From positions 27,100 to 91,099 of the forward strand of contig JAFGRU010000036.1 in NCBI GenBank assembly GCA_016934985.1: a stretch of DNA of 64,000 nucleotides. Reading direction: 5' to 3'. The position numbers were made by a program, and so were the translations under genes. This DNA is from Deltaproteobacteria bacterium (GTDB lineage Bacteria; Desulfobacterota; Desulfuromonadia; Desulfuromonadales; JAAYDE01). The notes under the pieces were generated by a model. The model saw only the letters and a list, made by a program, of their open reading frames with translations, was not told where the DNA came from and did no database searches. Positions 8,108 to 16,484 of the stretch are shown here, piece after piece (the first letter of the stretch is position 1; every line of letters begins with the position of its first letter).

Positions 8108-9382
8108 ATGAAAAAATTCAAGATTACAGGGGTCACCGCCAGGGAAATACTGGACTGCCGATGGAACCCGACCGTTCAGGTGGATGTCTGGGTCAACGAT
8201 GAAATTCTCGGTAGGGCCGATGTACCTGCGGGCCGCTCCACCGGCGCAAATGAAGCGAAAGAGATCCGTGACGGCGAAAAACGCTATGCCGGTTTGGGCG
8301 TCCGGAAAGCCGTTCGCAATGTGTGTGAAATTCTCGGACCCGCGGTTATTGGCATGGACGTGACCGACCAGCGGAAAATTGATGAAAAATTGCGCCTGAC
8401 GGACGGCAGCGCCGACAAATCGAAATTGGGCGCCAATGCCCTGATCGGGGTCTCGCTGGCCGTCGCCCGCGCTGCGGCCGCGGCCGTTCATCTTCCTCTT
8501 TACCGCTATGTCAACTGCAACGCTCACATTCTTCCCGTCCCGCTCCTGAATCTTCTCAACGGCGGCAAACTGACCTCCAATGATCTTGATTTTCAGGAGT
8601 TCTGCATTTTCCCCATTGGCGCCGAAAGCTTTTCCGAAGCAATGGCCATTGGCAACGCGGTCAACAATGAACTTCGTGAGATCGTCATAGCCAAATACGG
8701 AAAAATCGCGGCCAACGTCGGGGATGAGGGCGGATTTGCCACACCGATCGTTAAGGTCGATGAAGCGATGGATTTCCTGGTCCAGGCGGTTGATCGTGCC
8801 GGGTATGAAAAAGAGATTGTTTATGGGCTTGATTGTGCAGCGACCCATTTCTTTGATCCTGAAACCGGGAAATACACCTTGGAAGGCAATGATCTGACCA
8901 CTGCCGAACTGCTGGACTACTACAAGGCTCTGACAAAAAAATACCCCATCAAGAGCATCGAGGATCCATTTGCCGAGGATGATATTGAAGGGTTCGTAGA
9001 AGCCACTAAAGAATTGGGAATCCAGATCATCGGCGACGATTTTCTGTGCACGAATCCTGACCGGGTCCGCGAGAGGGCTCCCTTGGGAGGAGGCAATGCC
9101 CTGTTATGGAAATTCAATCAGATAGGAACACTGTCGGAAGCCCTGGATGCGGCAGAATTGTCCTATCGGCAGGGATTCGGCATTATGGTCTCAGAACGAT
9201 CGGGCGAAACAGAGGACCCGATCATTGCCGATCTCGTTGTCGGTCTCAATGCAGGCCAGATAAAAACCGGCGCGGGCGTCCGCGGCGAGAGAACATCGAA
9301 GTACAATCGCCTTTTCCAGATCGAGGCGGAACTTGGTTCGCAGGCCCGTTATGGAGGCCGGGATTTTCGTGCTGCCTTTTAA
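8108..9382 (+). CDS. Enolase paralogue with altered active site (probable new function)
   Basis: A 424-residue protein of full enolase length and fold. It retains the three metal ligands Asp242, Glu285 (SIEDP) and Asp310 (GDD), the general-base Lys335 (WKFNQIG) and Lys386 (GQIKTG), plus Arg364/Ser365. Other invariant enolase residues are replaced. SGASTG is AGRSTG (the metal-loop Ser is Ala41), the NGG.HA histidine is Leu155 (NGGKLTS), the glutamate partner of the acid/base pair is Ala184, and SHRSGETED is SERSGETED (His to Glu363). The residues that form and stabilise an enolate are kept, while those around the 2-phosphoglycerate C3-hydroxyl and phosphate are lost. A role in PEP formation is therefore doubtful, and a dehydratase or epimerase acting on a hydroxy acid is more likely. 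A Shine-Dalgarno AAAGGAG precedes the ATG; larA ends 25 bases upstream. Confidence 0.88.
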   Translation: MKKFKITGVTAREILDCRWNPTVQVDVWVNDEILGRADVPAGRSTGANEAKEIRDGEKRYAGLGVRKAVRNVCEILGPAVIGMDVTDQRKIDEKLRLTDGSADKSKLGANALIGVSLAVARAAAAAVHLPLYRYVNCNAHILPVPLLNLLNGGKLTSNDLDFQEFCIFPIGAESFSEAMAIGNAVNNELREIVIAKYGKIAANVGDEGGFATPIVKVDEAMDFLVQAVDRAGYEKEIVYGLDCAATHFFDPETGKYTLEGNDLTTAELLDYYKALTKKYPIKSIEDPFAEDDIEGFVEATKELGIQIIGDDFLCTNPDRVRERAPLGGGNALLWKFNQIGTLSEALDAAELSYRQGFGIMVSERSGETEDPIIADLVVGLNAGQIKTGAGVRGERTSKYNRLFQIEAELGSQARYGGRDFRAAF

Positions 9383-9458
9383 CCTCTTGTGTCAGGAGTG
9401 GCGGACGGAGCTGTCCCACCGGCCGCCACACTGACTGAAGTCCAGAGTCGGAGGCATT

Positions 9459-10829
9459 TTGAACTATATCCAGAATCTAGATGAGATCGTATCGCACGGC
9501 AACATAAAATTGCGGCGACTGGCTCTTGAAATTATCAATCATGCCTTGAACAAAGCTGATCCCTATCTGGCGACGAAGGAACTTGTTCATCTCCACGGGG
9601 ATTTTCTTGAGGTCGGAGGAAATAGTCTCGACCTCAAGAAACAGGGTAAAATTTTTCTTCTGGGAGCAGGGAAAGCCACTTTTCCTATTGCGAAAGCCCT
9701 AGAGGAAATAATTGGGAATCGCATTGCGGATGGCGTGATAATTTGCAAATATGGGCAATCAGGGGCTCTGGATCACTCGAGGCTCTACCTTTCCAGCCAT
9801 CCGATTCCAGATGAAGCAGGGCTTGATGCGGCACACGAAGCACTTGCCCTGGCCCGTGCCACCCGTGAAGGGGATATCGTTTTTGCCTGCGTCACCGGTG
9901 GAAGTTCCGCCCTGATGCCTTACCCCGTTGAAGGTATAACACTGGAGGAAAAGAAACTGGTCAACCAGTTACTCCTGACCTGCGGTGCCAACATCATTGA
10001 GATTAATGCCGTACGAAAGCACCTGAGCCGGATCAAAGGGGGATGGCTGGCCAAGGCTGTTCACCCGAAAGCGCACCTGATCAACCTGACCGTCTCAGAT
10101 GTTATCGGAGACCCCCTTGACTACATCACCTGCCCCACTGTTCCTGACACATCCAGTTTCGAAGATGCCCGCCGCACTCTGGACAAGTACGAGCTCTGGG
10201 ACAAAGTCCCCGCTTCGGTCGCCGCCCATATCAAAACAGGGGACCCGACCTTGGAAACTCCCAAAGAAAAGGATTTTGCCGGGCACCTGCTCGACACCTT
10301 CATCATCGTAGAGGGGACCGCGGCCTGTGAAGGAGCCGCCGAAAAAGCGCGGGAAATGGGTTTCGAAACGATGATCCTTTCCACAATGCTGGAAGGGGAA
10401 AGCCGCGAGGTCGGTGGGATGTTTGCTGCAATCGGCAAAGAGATTATCATGAACAAGCGTCCCCTGAAAGCTCCCTGCGTCATAATCGGCGGAGGAGAAA
10501 CAACAGTGAAAATCATTGGAAAGGCCGGCCGGGGAGGACCGAATCAGGAATTTTCACTCGGAGCCGCCCTGGGGCTCGACCGGGGCGGCGAAATTGCTGT
10601 CATCGGTCTGGACTCGGACGGCTCGGACGGCCCCACTGAGTTTGCCGGCGGCATCGGGGACAATTTTACCCTCGGCCGAGCCAGAGAGCTTGGCATCGAT
10701 CTATTCAGCGTCCTGAACAGACATGACGCCACCTCAGCTTTGACCAAGCTGGGTGATGCCATCCTGACCGGTGCAACCGGGACAAATGTCAATGATCTTA
10801 AGCTGATGATTATCATGCCAAAAACCTAA
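9459..10829 (+). CDS. Glycerate 2-kinase, MOFRL/DUF4147 family (GckA/TtuD type)
   Basis: A 456-residue class-II glycerate kinase expected to turn D-glycerate and ATP into 2-phosphoglycerate. The N-terminal DUF4147 domain has LLGAGKA and CVTGGSSALM. The C-terminal MOFRL domain has IIGGGETTV and the glycine-rich DSDGSDGPTEFAGG. The start is TTG at 9459, backed by a GGAGG four bases upstream; no in-frame ATG lies nearby. Some homologues were named hydroxypyruvate reductase TtuD from tartrate clusters, but the family activity is kinase. It links the operon to lower glycolysis if the upstream steps deliver D-glycerate. Kinases of related acids are an alternative. Confidence 0.88.
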   Translation: MNYIQNLDEIVSHGNIKLRRLALEIINHALNKADPYLATKELVHLHGDFLEVGGNSLDLKKQGKIFLLGAGKATFPIAKALEEIIGNRIADGVIICKYGQSGALDHSRLYLSSHPIPDEAGLDAAHEALALARATREGDIVFACVTGGSSALMPYPVEGITLEEKKLVNQLLLTCGANIIEINAVRKHLSRIKGGWLAKAVHPKAHLINLTVSDVIGDPLDYITCPTVPDTSSFEDARRTLDKYELWDKVPASVAAHIKTGDPTLETPKEKDFAGHLLDTFIIVEGTAACEGAAEKAREMGFETMILSTMLEGESREVGGMFAAIGKEIIMNKRPLKAPCVIIGGGETTVKIIGKAGRGGPNQEFSLGAALGLDRGGEIAVIGLDSDGSDGPTEFAGGIGDNFTLGRARELGIDLFSVLNRHDATSALTKLGDAILTGATGTNVNDLKLMIIMPKT

Positions 10830-10847
10830 TCGAATCCTTTTTAGTCC

Positions 10848-10911
10848 TCCCGGATAGTTTTTAAACAATCTGACTGCCGGTAATAAAAGTAACAATCCGG
10901 GAAGACCGGCA
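10848..10911 (+). promoter_or_regulatory. Interleaved inverted repeats before the dehydrogenase gene
   Basis: Two inverted pairs are interlaced. TCCCGGAT (10848-10855) pairs with ATCCGGGA (10895-10902), and TGCCGGT (10875-10881) pairs with ACCGGCA (10905-10911). The a-b-a'-b' order is that of a pseudoknot in RNA, or of two overlapping protein operators in DNA. It fills the 108-base gap between the kinase and dehydrogenase genes. All four arms share a CCGG core, so alternative pairings exist. Confidence 0.4.
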
Positions 10912-10937
10912 AGGCTTGAATACTATTTTGGACAAAT

Positions 10938-11921
10938 ATGTTAAAACCAAAAATAATTTTCGCCGATTCCTTCAACCTGCTGGACGATGTTCGGAAGCAG
11001 TTCGCCGCTCTGGGGAACATCCTCCAATTGACTCTTGATCAAAGAGAAGCGCTGCTGCAGGAAGTTTCGGATGCCGACCTGGTGATCGCTGAATATGCCC
11101 AAATTGACGAAACTCTTTTGAATCGCGGCAGAAAACTCAAAGGGATATTGGTCTACGGTACAGGCACTAATCACGTGGATCTGGGTGCCGTTGCAGGCAA
11201 AGGGATTCCGGTTACCAATACCAGGGGAGCTAACGCCGGAGCCGTTGCCGAGTTGACCTTCAGCCTTATGCTGAATTGCATCCGCCGGACAGCCGTTGCT
11301 CATCGGTACGTGCAGGGGGCCAACTGGAAGAGTGGTGACAGCGGGGACCTGCCGGACGAGTTTACCGGCATCGAACTCAGCAACAAAATTCTTGGCATCA
11401 TTGGTTTCGGTGCCATCGGCCGGCGGGTTGCCGGGATAGGAAAAGGTTTTGGGATGAATGTGTGCTTCTATGACCCGAACCTGCATGGGAAACTCTCTCC
11501 GGAAGTACCGGCCCGGCCCTGCAATGATCTCGATTCATTACTCCAGGAAGCCGATATCGTTTCTGTTCACGCGCCTCTCACGCCGGCGACATGTGACTTG
11601 CTAAATGCACACAAATTACGCCTGTTGAAACCCTCCTCCATTCTAATCGTCACCTCCCGGGGAGGAATTGTCAATGAAGAGGTTTTGGCCGACATGCTGG
11701 CGCGGAAAGAAATTGCCGCCGCAGGACTGGACGTCTTTCGAACCGAGCCACTGGAAAAAACAAGTAAATTATTGACCTTGGACAATGTGGTGTTAACCCC
11801 GCATATAGGCGGTTCCACCCGGGAAGCAGTAGTAAATATTTCACGGACCCTTATTGAACAGGCCGCCGCCATAATTACCGGAAAAACACCGATCAACCTG
11901 ATTACACCCGCAAATGTTTAA
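10938..11921 (+). CDS. D-isomer-specific 2-hydroxyacid dehydrogenase
   Basis: A 327-residue NAD-dependent dehydrogenase of the phosphoglycerate dehydrogenase/hydroxypyruvate reductase group. It interconverts a D-2-hydroxy acid and the 2-keto acid. The Rossmann motif GFGAIG is at 156-161, with Asp179 after the second strand (YDP) favouring NAD over NADP. The catalytic triad is Arg241 (SRGG), Glu270 (FRTEP) and His289 (LTPHIGGS). It lacks the C-terminal ACT domain of biosynthetic SerA enzymes, so a catabolic role is likely. As the last gene of the plus-strand cluster it could convert the D-acid made by the racemase, or supply D-glycerate from hydroxypyruvate to the kinase. Confidence 0.87.
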   Translation: MLKPKIIFADSFNLLDDVRKQFAALGNILQLTLDQREALLQEVSDADLVIAEYAQIDETLLNRGRKLKGILVYGTGTNHVDLGAVAGKGIPVTNTRGANAGAVAELTFSLMLNCIRRTAVAHRYVQGANWKSGDSGDLPDEFTGIELSNKILGIIGFGAIGRRVAGIGKGFGMNVCFYDPNLHGKLSPEVPARPCNDLDSLLQEADIVSVHAPLTPATCDLLNAHKLRLLKPSSILIVTSRGGIVNEEVLADMLARKEIAAAGLDVFRTEPLEKTSKLLTLDNVVLTPHIGGSTREAVVNISRTLIEQAAAIITGKTPINLITPANV

Positions 11922-11956
11922 AAACCTAAGAAATCACCTCCCTGATTTAGATGCTT

Positions 11957-12070
11957 ACTGAAGGATTTCAGCAGGCTGGATTTTATTTAACAAAAAGGGT
12001 TCAGGACCAGTTGCGTATATAATTAAATCTAATAGAACTCAAACTGATTACCTGCGCCAAATCCTTCAGT
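11957..12070. repeat. 12-bp inverted repeat spanning the convergent gap
   Basis: ACTGAAGGATTT (11957-11968) recurs inverted as AAATCCTTCAGT (12059-12070), which overlaps the stop of the minus-strand M48-like gene. The first copy also sits in a small hairpin CTGAA/TTCAG (11958-11971). The two genes converge here, so a termination role is possible; no strong T-tract is present. Confidence 0.3.
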
Positions 12071-13328
12071 TGTTCTTCATCTGCAGACCCCGCTCAGCGG
12101 CCCGGCGACCTAATTTCCCGGATGGCTCGGCCCGAACCACATCTGCGTAGAGATTCGCGGCCTGACCCACTTTTCCTTGCCGCTCATAGGCCTCAGCGAG
12201 AAGGAAGGCTCCTTCTATGGTGGGAAGAAGGCGCATTGCTGCTTCCAAGTGAACTAGAGCCTGATCGGGCTGATCGTCTTCAAGCAGACAGTAGCCCATC
12301 CCTAAGCGGGAATAATAGTAATTCGGGGAAAGGCGAACAGCCTGCCGCAGGTAATGACCTGCCGAGTGAAGGTCTTCAGCTTGTAGATAAGCCAGCCCCA
12401 GGCGACACAAAATCAAAGGGTCGTCGCTTGCTTCAGCAGCAGCTTGGAGATAAAAAGCAACGGCACCGTTAAGATCACCACGTTTTTCGAGTTTCATACC
12501 CTCATCAAAATAATCAAGCCCCTGGGAATTCTGACGCAACCTGACGGTTGCCCGGGCATAAGCTGCCTCACCCAGGTAACGGCTTCGATTCCCCGGGGAA
12601 AGAAAATTATCCACATAGCGTTTTGTGTTGATCCACCTTTCCTGACACACCGCATGGGGCTGCAGGTGGCCGCCAAAGGAACCCTGCGCCCCGGACCAAG
12701 CATCCATCAACCACAGTATGCCACGGGGGTTATAGCCGGTCTGGTTCAAATAGTTGACGGCAATCTGGTCGGCATCCCGTTCCTGGCGGAGAGTGAATTG
12801 CCAGGCCAACAGTTGAGCAACCAGGTCCTGGGCCGCAACAACGGATTGATTAAAGGAGAGCGAATCGATTTCATCAGGTGTTTGGTCCCGAAAGCGCAGG
12901 TACAATTTGCTATCCCGCAAAGCATCATTCAGGTGAAAGTCCTCCACGTGGGCAATGAGGTGCCCCAGGATTGCGGCAAGTTGGGTCTCGTTTTCCAGTC
13001 TCAGCATCAATCCCCTGGAAATACCGATATAGCCCCCGGGAAACACAAAAGCACCCGGAAGGGAGGAATTGACCACCTGAAAATGGTAAGTCACTTCGGA
13101 ACGCCCTGCGTACTTTGCCAGCTTTTGCCCTACACCCTCGACATAGACAAGCAATTCGGAATCATTGCAAACCCCTCCCATTTTTTGCACCGCCCAGGGG
13201 AAAAGCATGTTGCCGACGGCAACCTCCTCAAGAAGGGGGACATCCTCCTTGACCGCCATGGGAACATAGGCACAGCTCCAACAGAAAAAAAGAACCTGGG
13301 AAAACAGCACGAGGTTGCGGATTCTCAT
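12066..13328 (-). CDS. M48-type peptidase relative with TPR repeats, catalytic Glu missing
   Basis: A 420-residue exported protein resembling BepA/YfgC and LoiP-type envelope metallopeptidases. The N-terminus is a hydrophobic signal ending in FFCWSC, a poor lipobox, so it may be a lipoprotein. The zinc motif HExxH appears as HLIAH (His123, His127), so both histidines and the third ligand Glu183 (QERDAD) remain, but the general-base glutamate is leucine. Four or so TPR-like repeats fill about 270-420. It may be a zinc-binding pseudoprotease, perhaps a chaperone for outer-membrane proteins. The ATG at 13328 has AGGAGGG just upstream; an open frame extends 17 codons further but has no such site. 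Confidence 0.82.
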   Translation of the reverse strand: MRIRNLVLFSQVLFFCWSCAYVPMAVKEDVPLLEEVAVGNMLFPWAVQKMGGVCNDSELLVYVEGVGQKLAKYAGRSEVTYHFQVVNSSLPGAFVFPGGYIGISRGLMLRLENETQLAAILGHLIAHVEDFHLNDALRDSKLYLRFRDQTPDEIDSLSFNQSVVAAQDLVAQLLAWQFTLRQERDADQIAVNYLNQTGYNPRGILWLMDAWSGAQGSFGGHLQPHAVCQERWINTKRYVDNFLSPGNRSRYLGEAAYARATVRLRQNSQGLDYFDEGMKLEKRGDLNGAVAFYLQAAAEASDDPLILCRLGLAYLQAEDLHSAGHYLRQAVRLSPNYYYSRLGMGYCLLEDDQPDQALVHLEAAMRLLPTIEGAFLLAEAYERQGKVGQAANLYADVVRAEPSGKLGRRAAERGLQMKNN

Positions 13329-13665
13329 GATGCCCTCCTTCTCCATAAAATTGCTGTAAATATGGGCTGCGAGGCACACTCTTTTTTACAAGTTTATTAC
13401 TCTCACCAAAGAAAGCCAGAAACAAGTTTAAAAGCATGATTCATTGTTATATTTCAGCTTATTGGCACAAGGCCTCGCATCACCCATTCCGAGGACCGCG
13501 TAAACTCATCAATGGGGCAACACGAGTCCTTGTACTGAATAGTTTCATTCATTATTTAAAAAATCGTTTTTTAACTGGAATTCAGGATGATTCTGCTTTA
13601 GTATTTAAAAGTTTTGCTAAACTGAGAAGATAGGTTATTACACAATCATTAGATCGGCTAATTTC
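13329..13665. other. Divergent intergenic region, no gene seen
   Basis: 337 bases separate the minus-strand M48-like gene from typA on the plus strand, so promoters for both must lie here. The sequence is A/T-rich near typA. No confident promoter hexamers, repeat or RNA element was recognised. Confidence 0.5.
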
Positions 13666-15477
13666 ATGTCCCGGAAAATCCGCAACATCGCTATTATCGC
13701 TCATGTCGACCATGGAAAAACTACTCTGGTGGACGCCATGCTCAAACAGTCCGGTGTGTTCCGCTCCAATCAGGCCATCACCGAAAGAATCATGGACCGT
13801 CATGACCTTGAAAAAGAACGGGGCATTACGATTTTATCCAAAAACCTGGCTGTCCAGCACAAGGGCGTCAAGATCAATATTGTCGACACCCCCGGTCACG
13901 CCGATTTCGGCGGTGAGGTGGAACGTGTCCTGAAAATGGTCGACTCTGTACTGCTCCTGGTAGATGCTTTTGAAGGCCCCATGCCCCAGACCCGCTTTGT
14001 TTTAAAAAAATCCCTGGAACTGGGCCATCGACCCATCGTGGTCATCAATAAGATCGACCGGCCCGGCGCCAGGCCCGAAGAAGTCGTGGACCTGGCATTT
14101 GACCTCTTTTGCGAACTGAACGCAAACGATGAACAACTCGATTTCCCTATCGTCTATACTTGCGCCAAGGCCGGCACGGCAACCCTCGACCTCAACCAGG
14201 CATCCGACAATCTGGAACCTCTTTTCCAAACCATCCTGGAAAAAGTCCACCCGCCCGAGGGCGACCCCGAGGGGTCTTTTCAGATGCTTGTCGCCAGCAT
14301 CGACTACAACGAGTATATCGGCCGCCTGGCAACCGGGAAAATCTTCCGCGGCAGAATTCGAAAAGGCGAGCAGACAACCCTTATAAAAAATAATGGCCCT
14401 GTGATCAAAGGCCAGATTTCCAAACTTATCGGCTATGACGGATTGAAGCAGGTCGAGATGGAATCGGCCGCTGCAGGAGACATCGTCTCCATCGCCGGAT
14501 TTGAAGAAGTCAGTATCGGCGACTCTTTTACCTGTCCGGAAAATCCGGAGGCCATTCCATACGTCTCAATCGACGAGCCCACCCTTTCCATGTTTTTCAT
14601 GGTCAATAAATCCCCTTTCGCTGGCACCGAAGGAAAATTCGTGACTTCCCGCCAACTTCGCGAACGGCTCCTTAAAGAGCTCCGTTCCAATGTCTCCCTG
14701 CGCGTCGAGGAAACCACCGATACCGACACCTTTAAAGTTTCCGGACGGGGGGAGCTGCACCTTTCCATCCTTATTGAAAACATGCGTCGCGAGGGTTATG
14801 AACTGGCCGTTTCCAAACCGGAGGTCATCTACAGGACCATTGACGGTATGCGCTGTGAACCCATGGAAACCCTTGTTATTGACGTCCCTGAGGAATACCA
14901 GGGCGTGGTGATTGAAAAGCTCGGCCTTCGCAAGGCGGAAATGCTGGCCATGCACCCCCGCGAGGGAAATGTCCGCATAGAGTTCGTTATCCCCGCCAGG
15001 GGCCTGATCGGATTCCGCAACGACTTCCTGACCGACACCCATGGCACCGGAATCATGACCCACACCTTCCTTGAATATGGCCCCGACAAAGGTGGAATTT
15101 CCAGGCGCCAAAATGGCGTGCTTGTCGCCATGGAACCCTGTGAAACAGTAGCCTACGCCCTTTTCAACCTTCAGGAACGCGGCATCCTTTTCGTCGGTCC
15201 CGGAGTGAGGGTTTACGAAGGGATGATTCTGGGTCAACACGCCAAAGACAGCGATCTGGTCGTTAACCCCGCCAAAGGAAAAAAGCTCACCAACATGCGC
15301 GCTTCCGGAAGCGACGAAGCCGTCCGTCTGGTCCCACCCCGCATATTTTCATTGGAGCAGGCCCTGGAATTTATCGAAGATGATGAACTGGTCGAAATAA
15401 CCCCGAGGTCCATCCGCCTCAGAAAGAAAACCCTGAGCGCCATCGAGAGAAAAAAACAGCACAAAATGGCGGTTTAA
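13666..15477 (+). CDS. typA: Ribosome-associated translational GTPase TypA/BipA
   Basis: A 603-residue GTPase related to EF-G that binds the 70S ribosome and supports large-subunit assembly and growth under stress, often in the cold. Domain I carries [15 protein letters not shown] (G1), the switch threonine in [13 protein letters not shown] (G3) and NKIDRPGA (G4). Domain II, EF-G-like domains III/V and the BipA-specific C-terminal domain follow, ending in a basic tail. The length is typical. It stands alone, with the AMMECR1 gene 97 bases downstream. No clear Shine-Dalgarno is seen at the ATG. Confidence 0.97.
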   Translation: MSRKIRNIAIIAHVDHGKTTLVDAMLKQSGVFRSNQAITERIMDRHDLEKERGITILSKNLAVQHKGVKINIVDTPGHADFGGEVERVLKMVDSVLLLVDAFEGPMPQTRFVLKKSLELGHRPIVVINKIDRPGARPEEVVDLAFDLFCELNANDEQLDFPIVYTCAKAGTATLDLNQASDNLEPLFQTILEKVHPPEGDPEGSFQMLVASIDYNEYIGRLATGKIFRGRIRKGEQTTLIKNNGPVIKGQISKLIGYDGLKQVEMESAAAGDIVSIAGFEEVSIGDSFTCPENPEAIPYVSIDEPTLSMFFMVNKSPFAGTEGKFVTSRQLRERLLKELRSNVSLRVEETTDTDTFKVSGRGELHLSILIENMRREGYELAVSKPEVIYRTIDGMRCEPMETLVIDVPEEYQGVVIEKLGLRKAEMLAMHPREGNVRIEFVIPARGLIGFRNDFLTDTHGTGIMTHTFLEYGPDKGGISRRQNGVLVAMEPCETVAYALFNLQERGILFVGPGVRVYEGMILGQHAKDSDLVVNPAKGKKLTNMRASGSDEAVRLVPPRIFSLEQALEFIEDDELVEITPRSIRLRKKTLSAIERKKQHKMAV

Positions 15478-15487
15478 AGCAGTTTCA

Positions 15488-15515
15488 AGTTATAGGTGTT
15501 AAGTTTTAGGTGTTT
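15488..15515 (+). repeat. Two-copy 14-bp tandem repeat
   Basis: AGTTATAGGTGTTA (15488-15501) is directly followed by AGTTTTAGGTGTTT (15502-15515), differing at two positions. It lies in the gap after typA. Function unknown; it may be simple-sequence debris. Confidence 0.5.
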
Positions 15516-15574
15516 AAGCTGTGACATCTGATCATCCAGTCTACAGTCTATTTACCTGAGTTATCGGAGGTGTG

Positions 15575-16126
15575 ATGTCAGAAACCCTGAGTGCCGAGCA
15601 CAAATCCACCCTGCTTTCCATTGCCCGTCAGGCTATCGAAGAATATGTCCGCAACAACAAACTGGAGTTGGCTCCGTCGGACGACCCCACACTAAATGAA
15701 AAGCGAGGGTGTTTTGTAACCATCCGCCAGACAGGTAATTTGCGAGGTTGCATCGGCGTTTTTACCTCAGAAAAACCGCTTTATCAGGAGGTTGCCGAAA
15801 TGGCAATTTCCGCAGCGACGCGTGATCCCCGTTTCCGCCCCATGACCGAAAAGGAACTGGGGAATTTTACCCTTGAGATTTCCGTTCTCTCGCCTCTCAT
15901 TGAGGCGGACAGCCCGGAACAAATCGAAGTCGGTACCCATGGGATATATCTTGAGAGAGGCTACAGCCGGGGGGTACTGCTTCCCCAGGTGGCCACTGAA
16001 TACAACTGGGACAGGATGACTTTCCTTGAGCAAACCTGCGTTAAGGCTGGATTGCCGCGCGATGCCTGGAACGCGAGCGACACACGTTTATATATCTTTT
16101 CCGCAGAAATTTTTAACGACAAATGA
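15575..16126 (+). CDS. AMMECR1-domain protein (AmmeMemoRadiSam system protein A type)
   Basis: A 183-residue protein that is nearly all AMMECR1 domain. It has the conserved GCFVTIR, LRGCIGVF, AAISAATRDPRF-like and LEISVLSPL segments, with the late motif GVLLPQVATEYNWD. The biochemical role of this family is not settled. In many bacteria it is encoded with a Memo-like dioxygenase and a radical-SAM protein, neither of which is next to it here. GTG at 15572 and ATG at 15575 are both in frame; ATG is preferred because it is four bases from the GGAGG Shine-Dalgarno. It converges with the flagellar cluster that ends at 16193. Confidence 0.9.
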   Translation: MSETLSAEHKSTLLSIARQAIEEYVRNNKLELAPSDDPTLNEKRGCFVTIRQTGNLRGCIGVFTSEKPLYQEVAEMAISAATRDPRFRPMTEKELGNFTLEISVLSPLIEADSPEQIEVGTHGIYLERGYSRGVLLPQVATEYNWDRMTFLEQTCVKAGLPRDAWNASDTRLYIFSAEIFNDK

Positions 16127-16192
16127 AAATACACGACGGGAGGGATTTTTTCAGCAGTTCAACCTGTCCATTTCGAGATCAGCCTGCCCTGT

Positions 16193-16483
16193 TCAGGTAG
16201 AATTCTTGCTATGGCGATATTTCTGCCCGGCCTGGTAGACAAAAGCCAGGACCTCGGCAACGGCCTGATAAAGTTCCGGAGGAATTTGCGCACCCAAAGG
16301 CAGTGCCTCCAGAACCTCGCCAAGTTCCGCATCTTCCATTACTGCCACGCCCGCATCCCGGCCGGTTTCAATGATCCGTTCGGCAACCTGACCGCGTCCG
16401 CTGGCAATGATGCGTGGGGCGGCATCTTTTTCTTTATCATAAAGCAGCGCAGCCGCTTTTTTTACTTTTGGCGTTTTTTCCAT
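16193..16483 (-). CDS. FlhB C-terminal-like small protein (YlqH/FlhX type)
   Basis: A 96-residue soluble protein that matches only the cytoplasmic C-terminal domain of the export switch protein FlhB, without the membrane part. It has AAALLYDKEKDAAPRIIASGRGQVAERI and ends in the FlhB-like IPPELYQAVAEVLAFVYQ. The autocleavage NPTH motif is absent; the equivalent place reads YDKE. Similar proteins occur beside a FliK-like gene in Bacillus (YlqG-YlqH), and FlhX proteins can partly replace the FlhB C-domain. Here it directly follows the FliK-like gene with one base between them. A full-length flhB lies at 40.6 kb, so this is an extra module. Confidence 0.82.
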   Translation of the reverse strand: MEKTPKVKKAAALLYDKEKDAAPRIIASGRGQVAERIIETGRDAGVAVMEDAELGEVLEALPLGAQIPPELYQAVAEVLAFVYQAGQKYRHSKNST

Positions 16484-16484
16484 C

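Noticed and set aside
8108..9382. Calling this gene a housekeeping enolase (eno)
   Set aside because: Residues that are invariant in working enolases are replaced (Ala41, Leu155, Ala184, Glu363), so the standard name would mislead.
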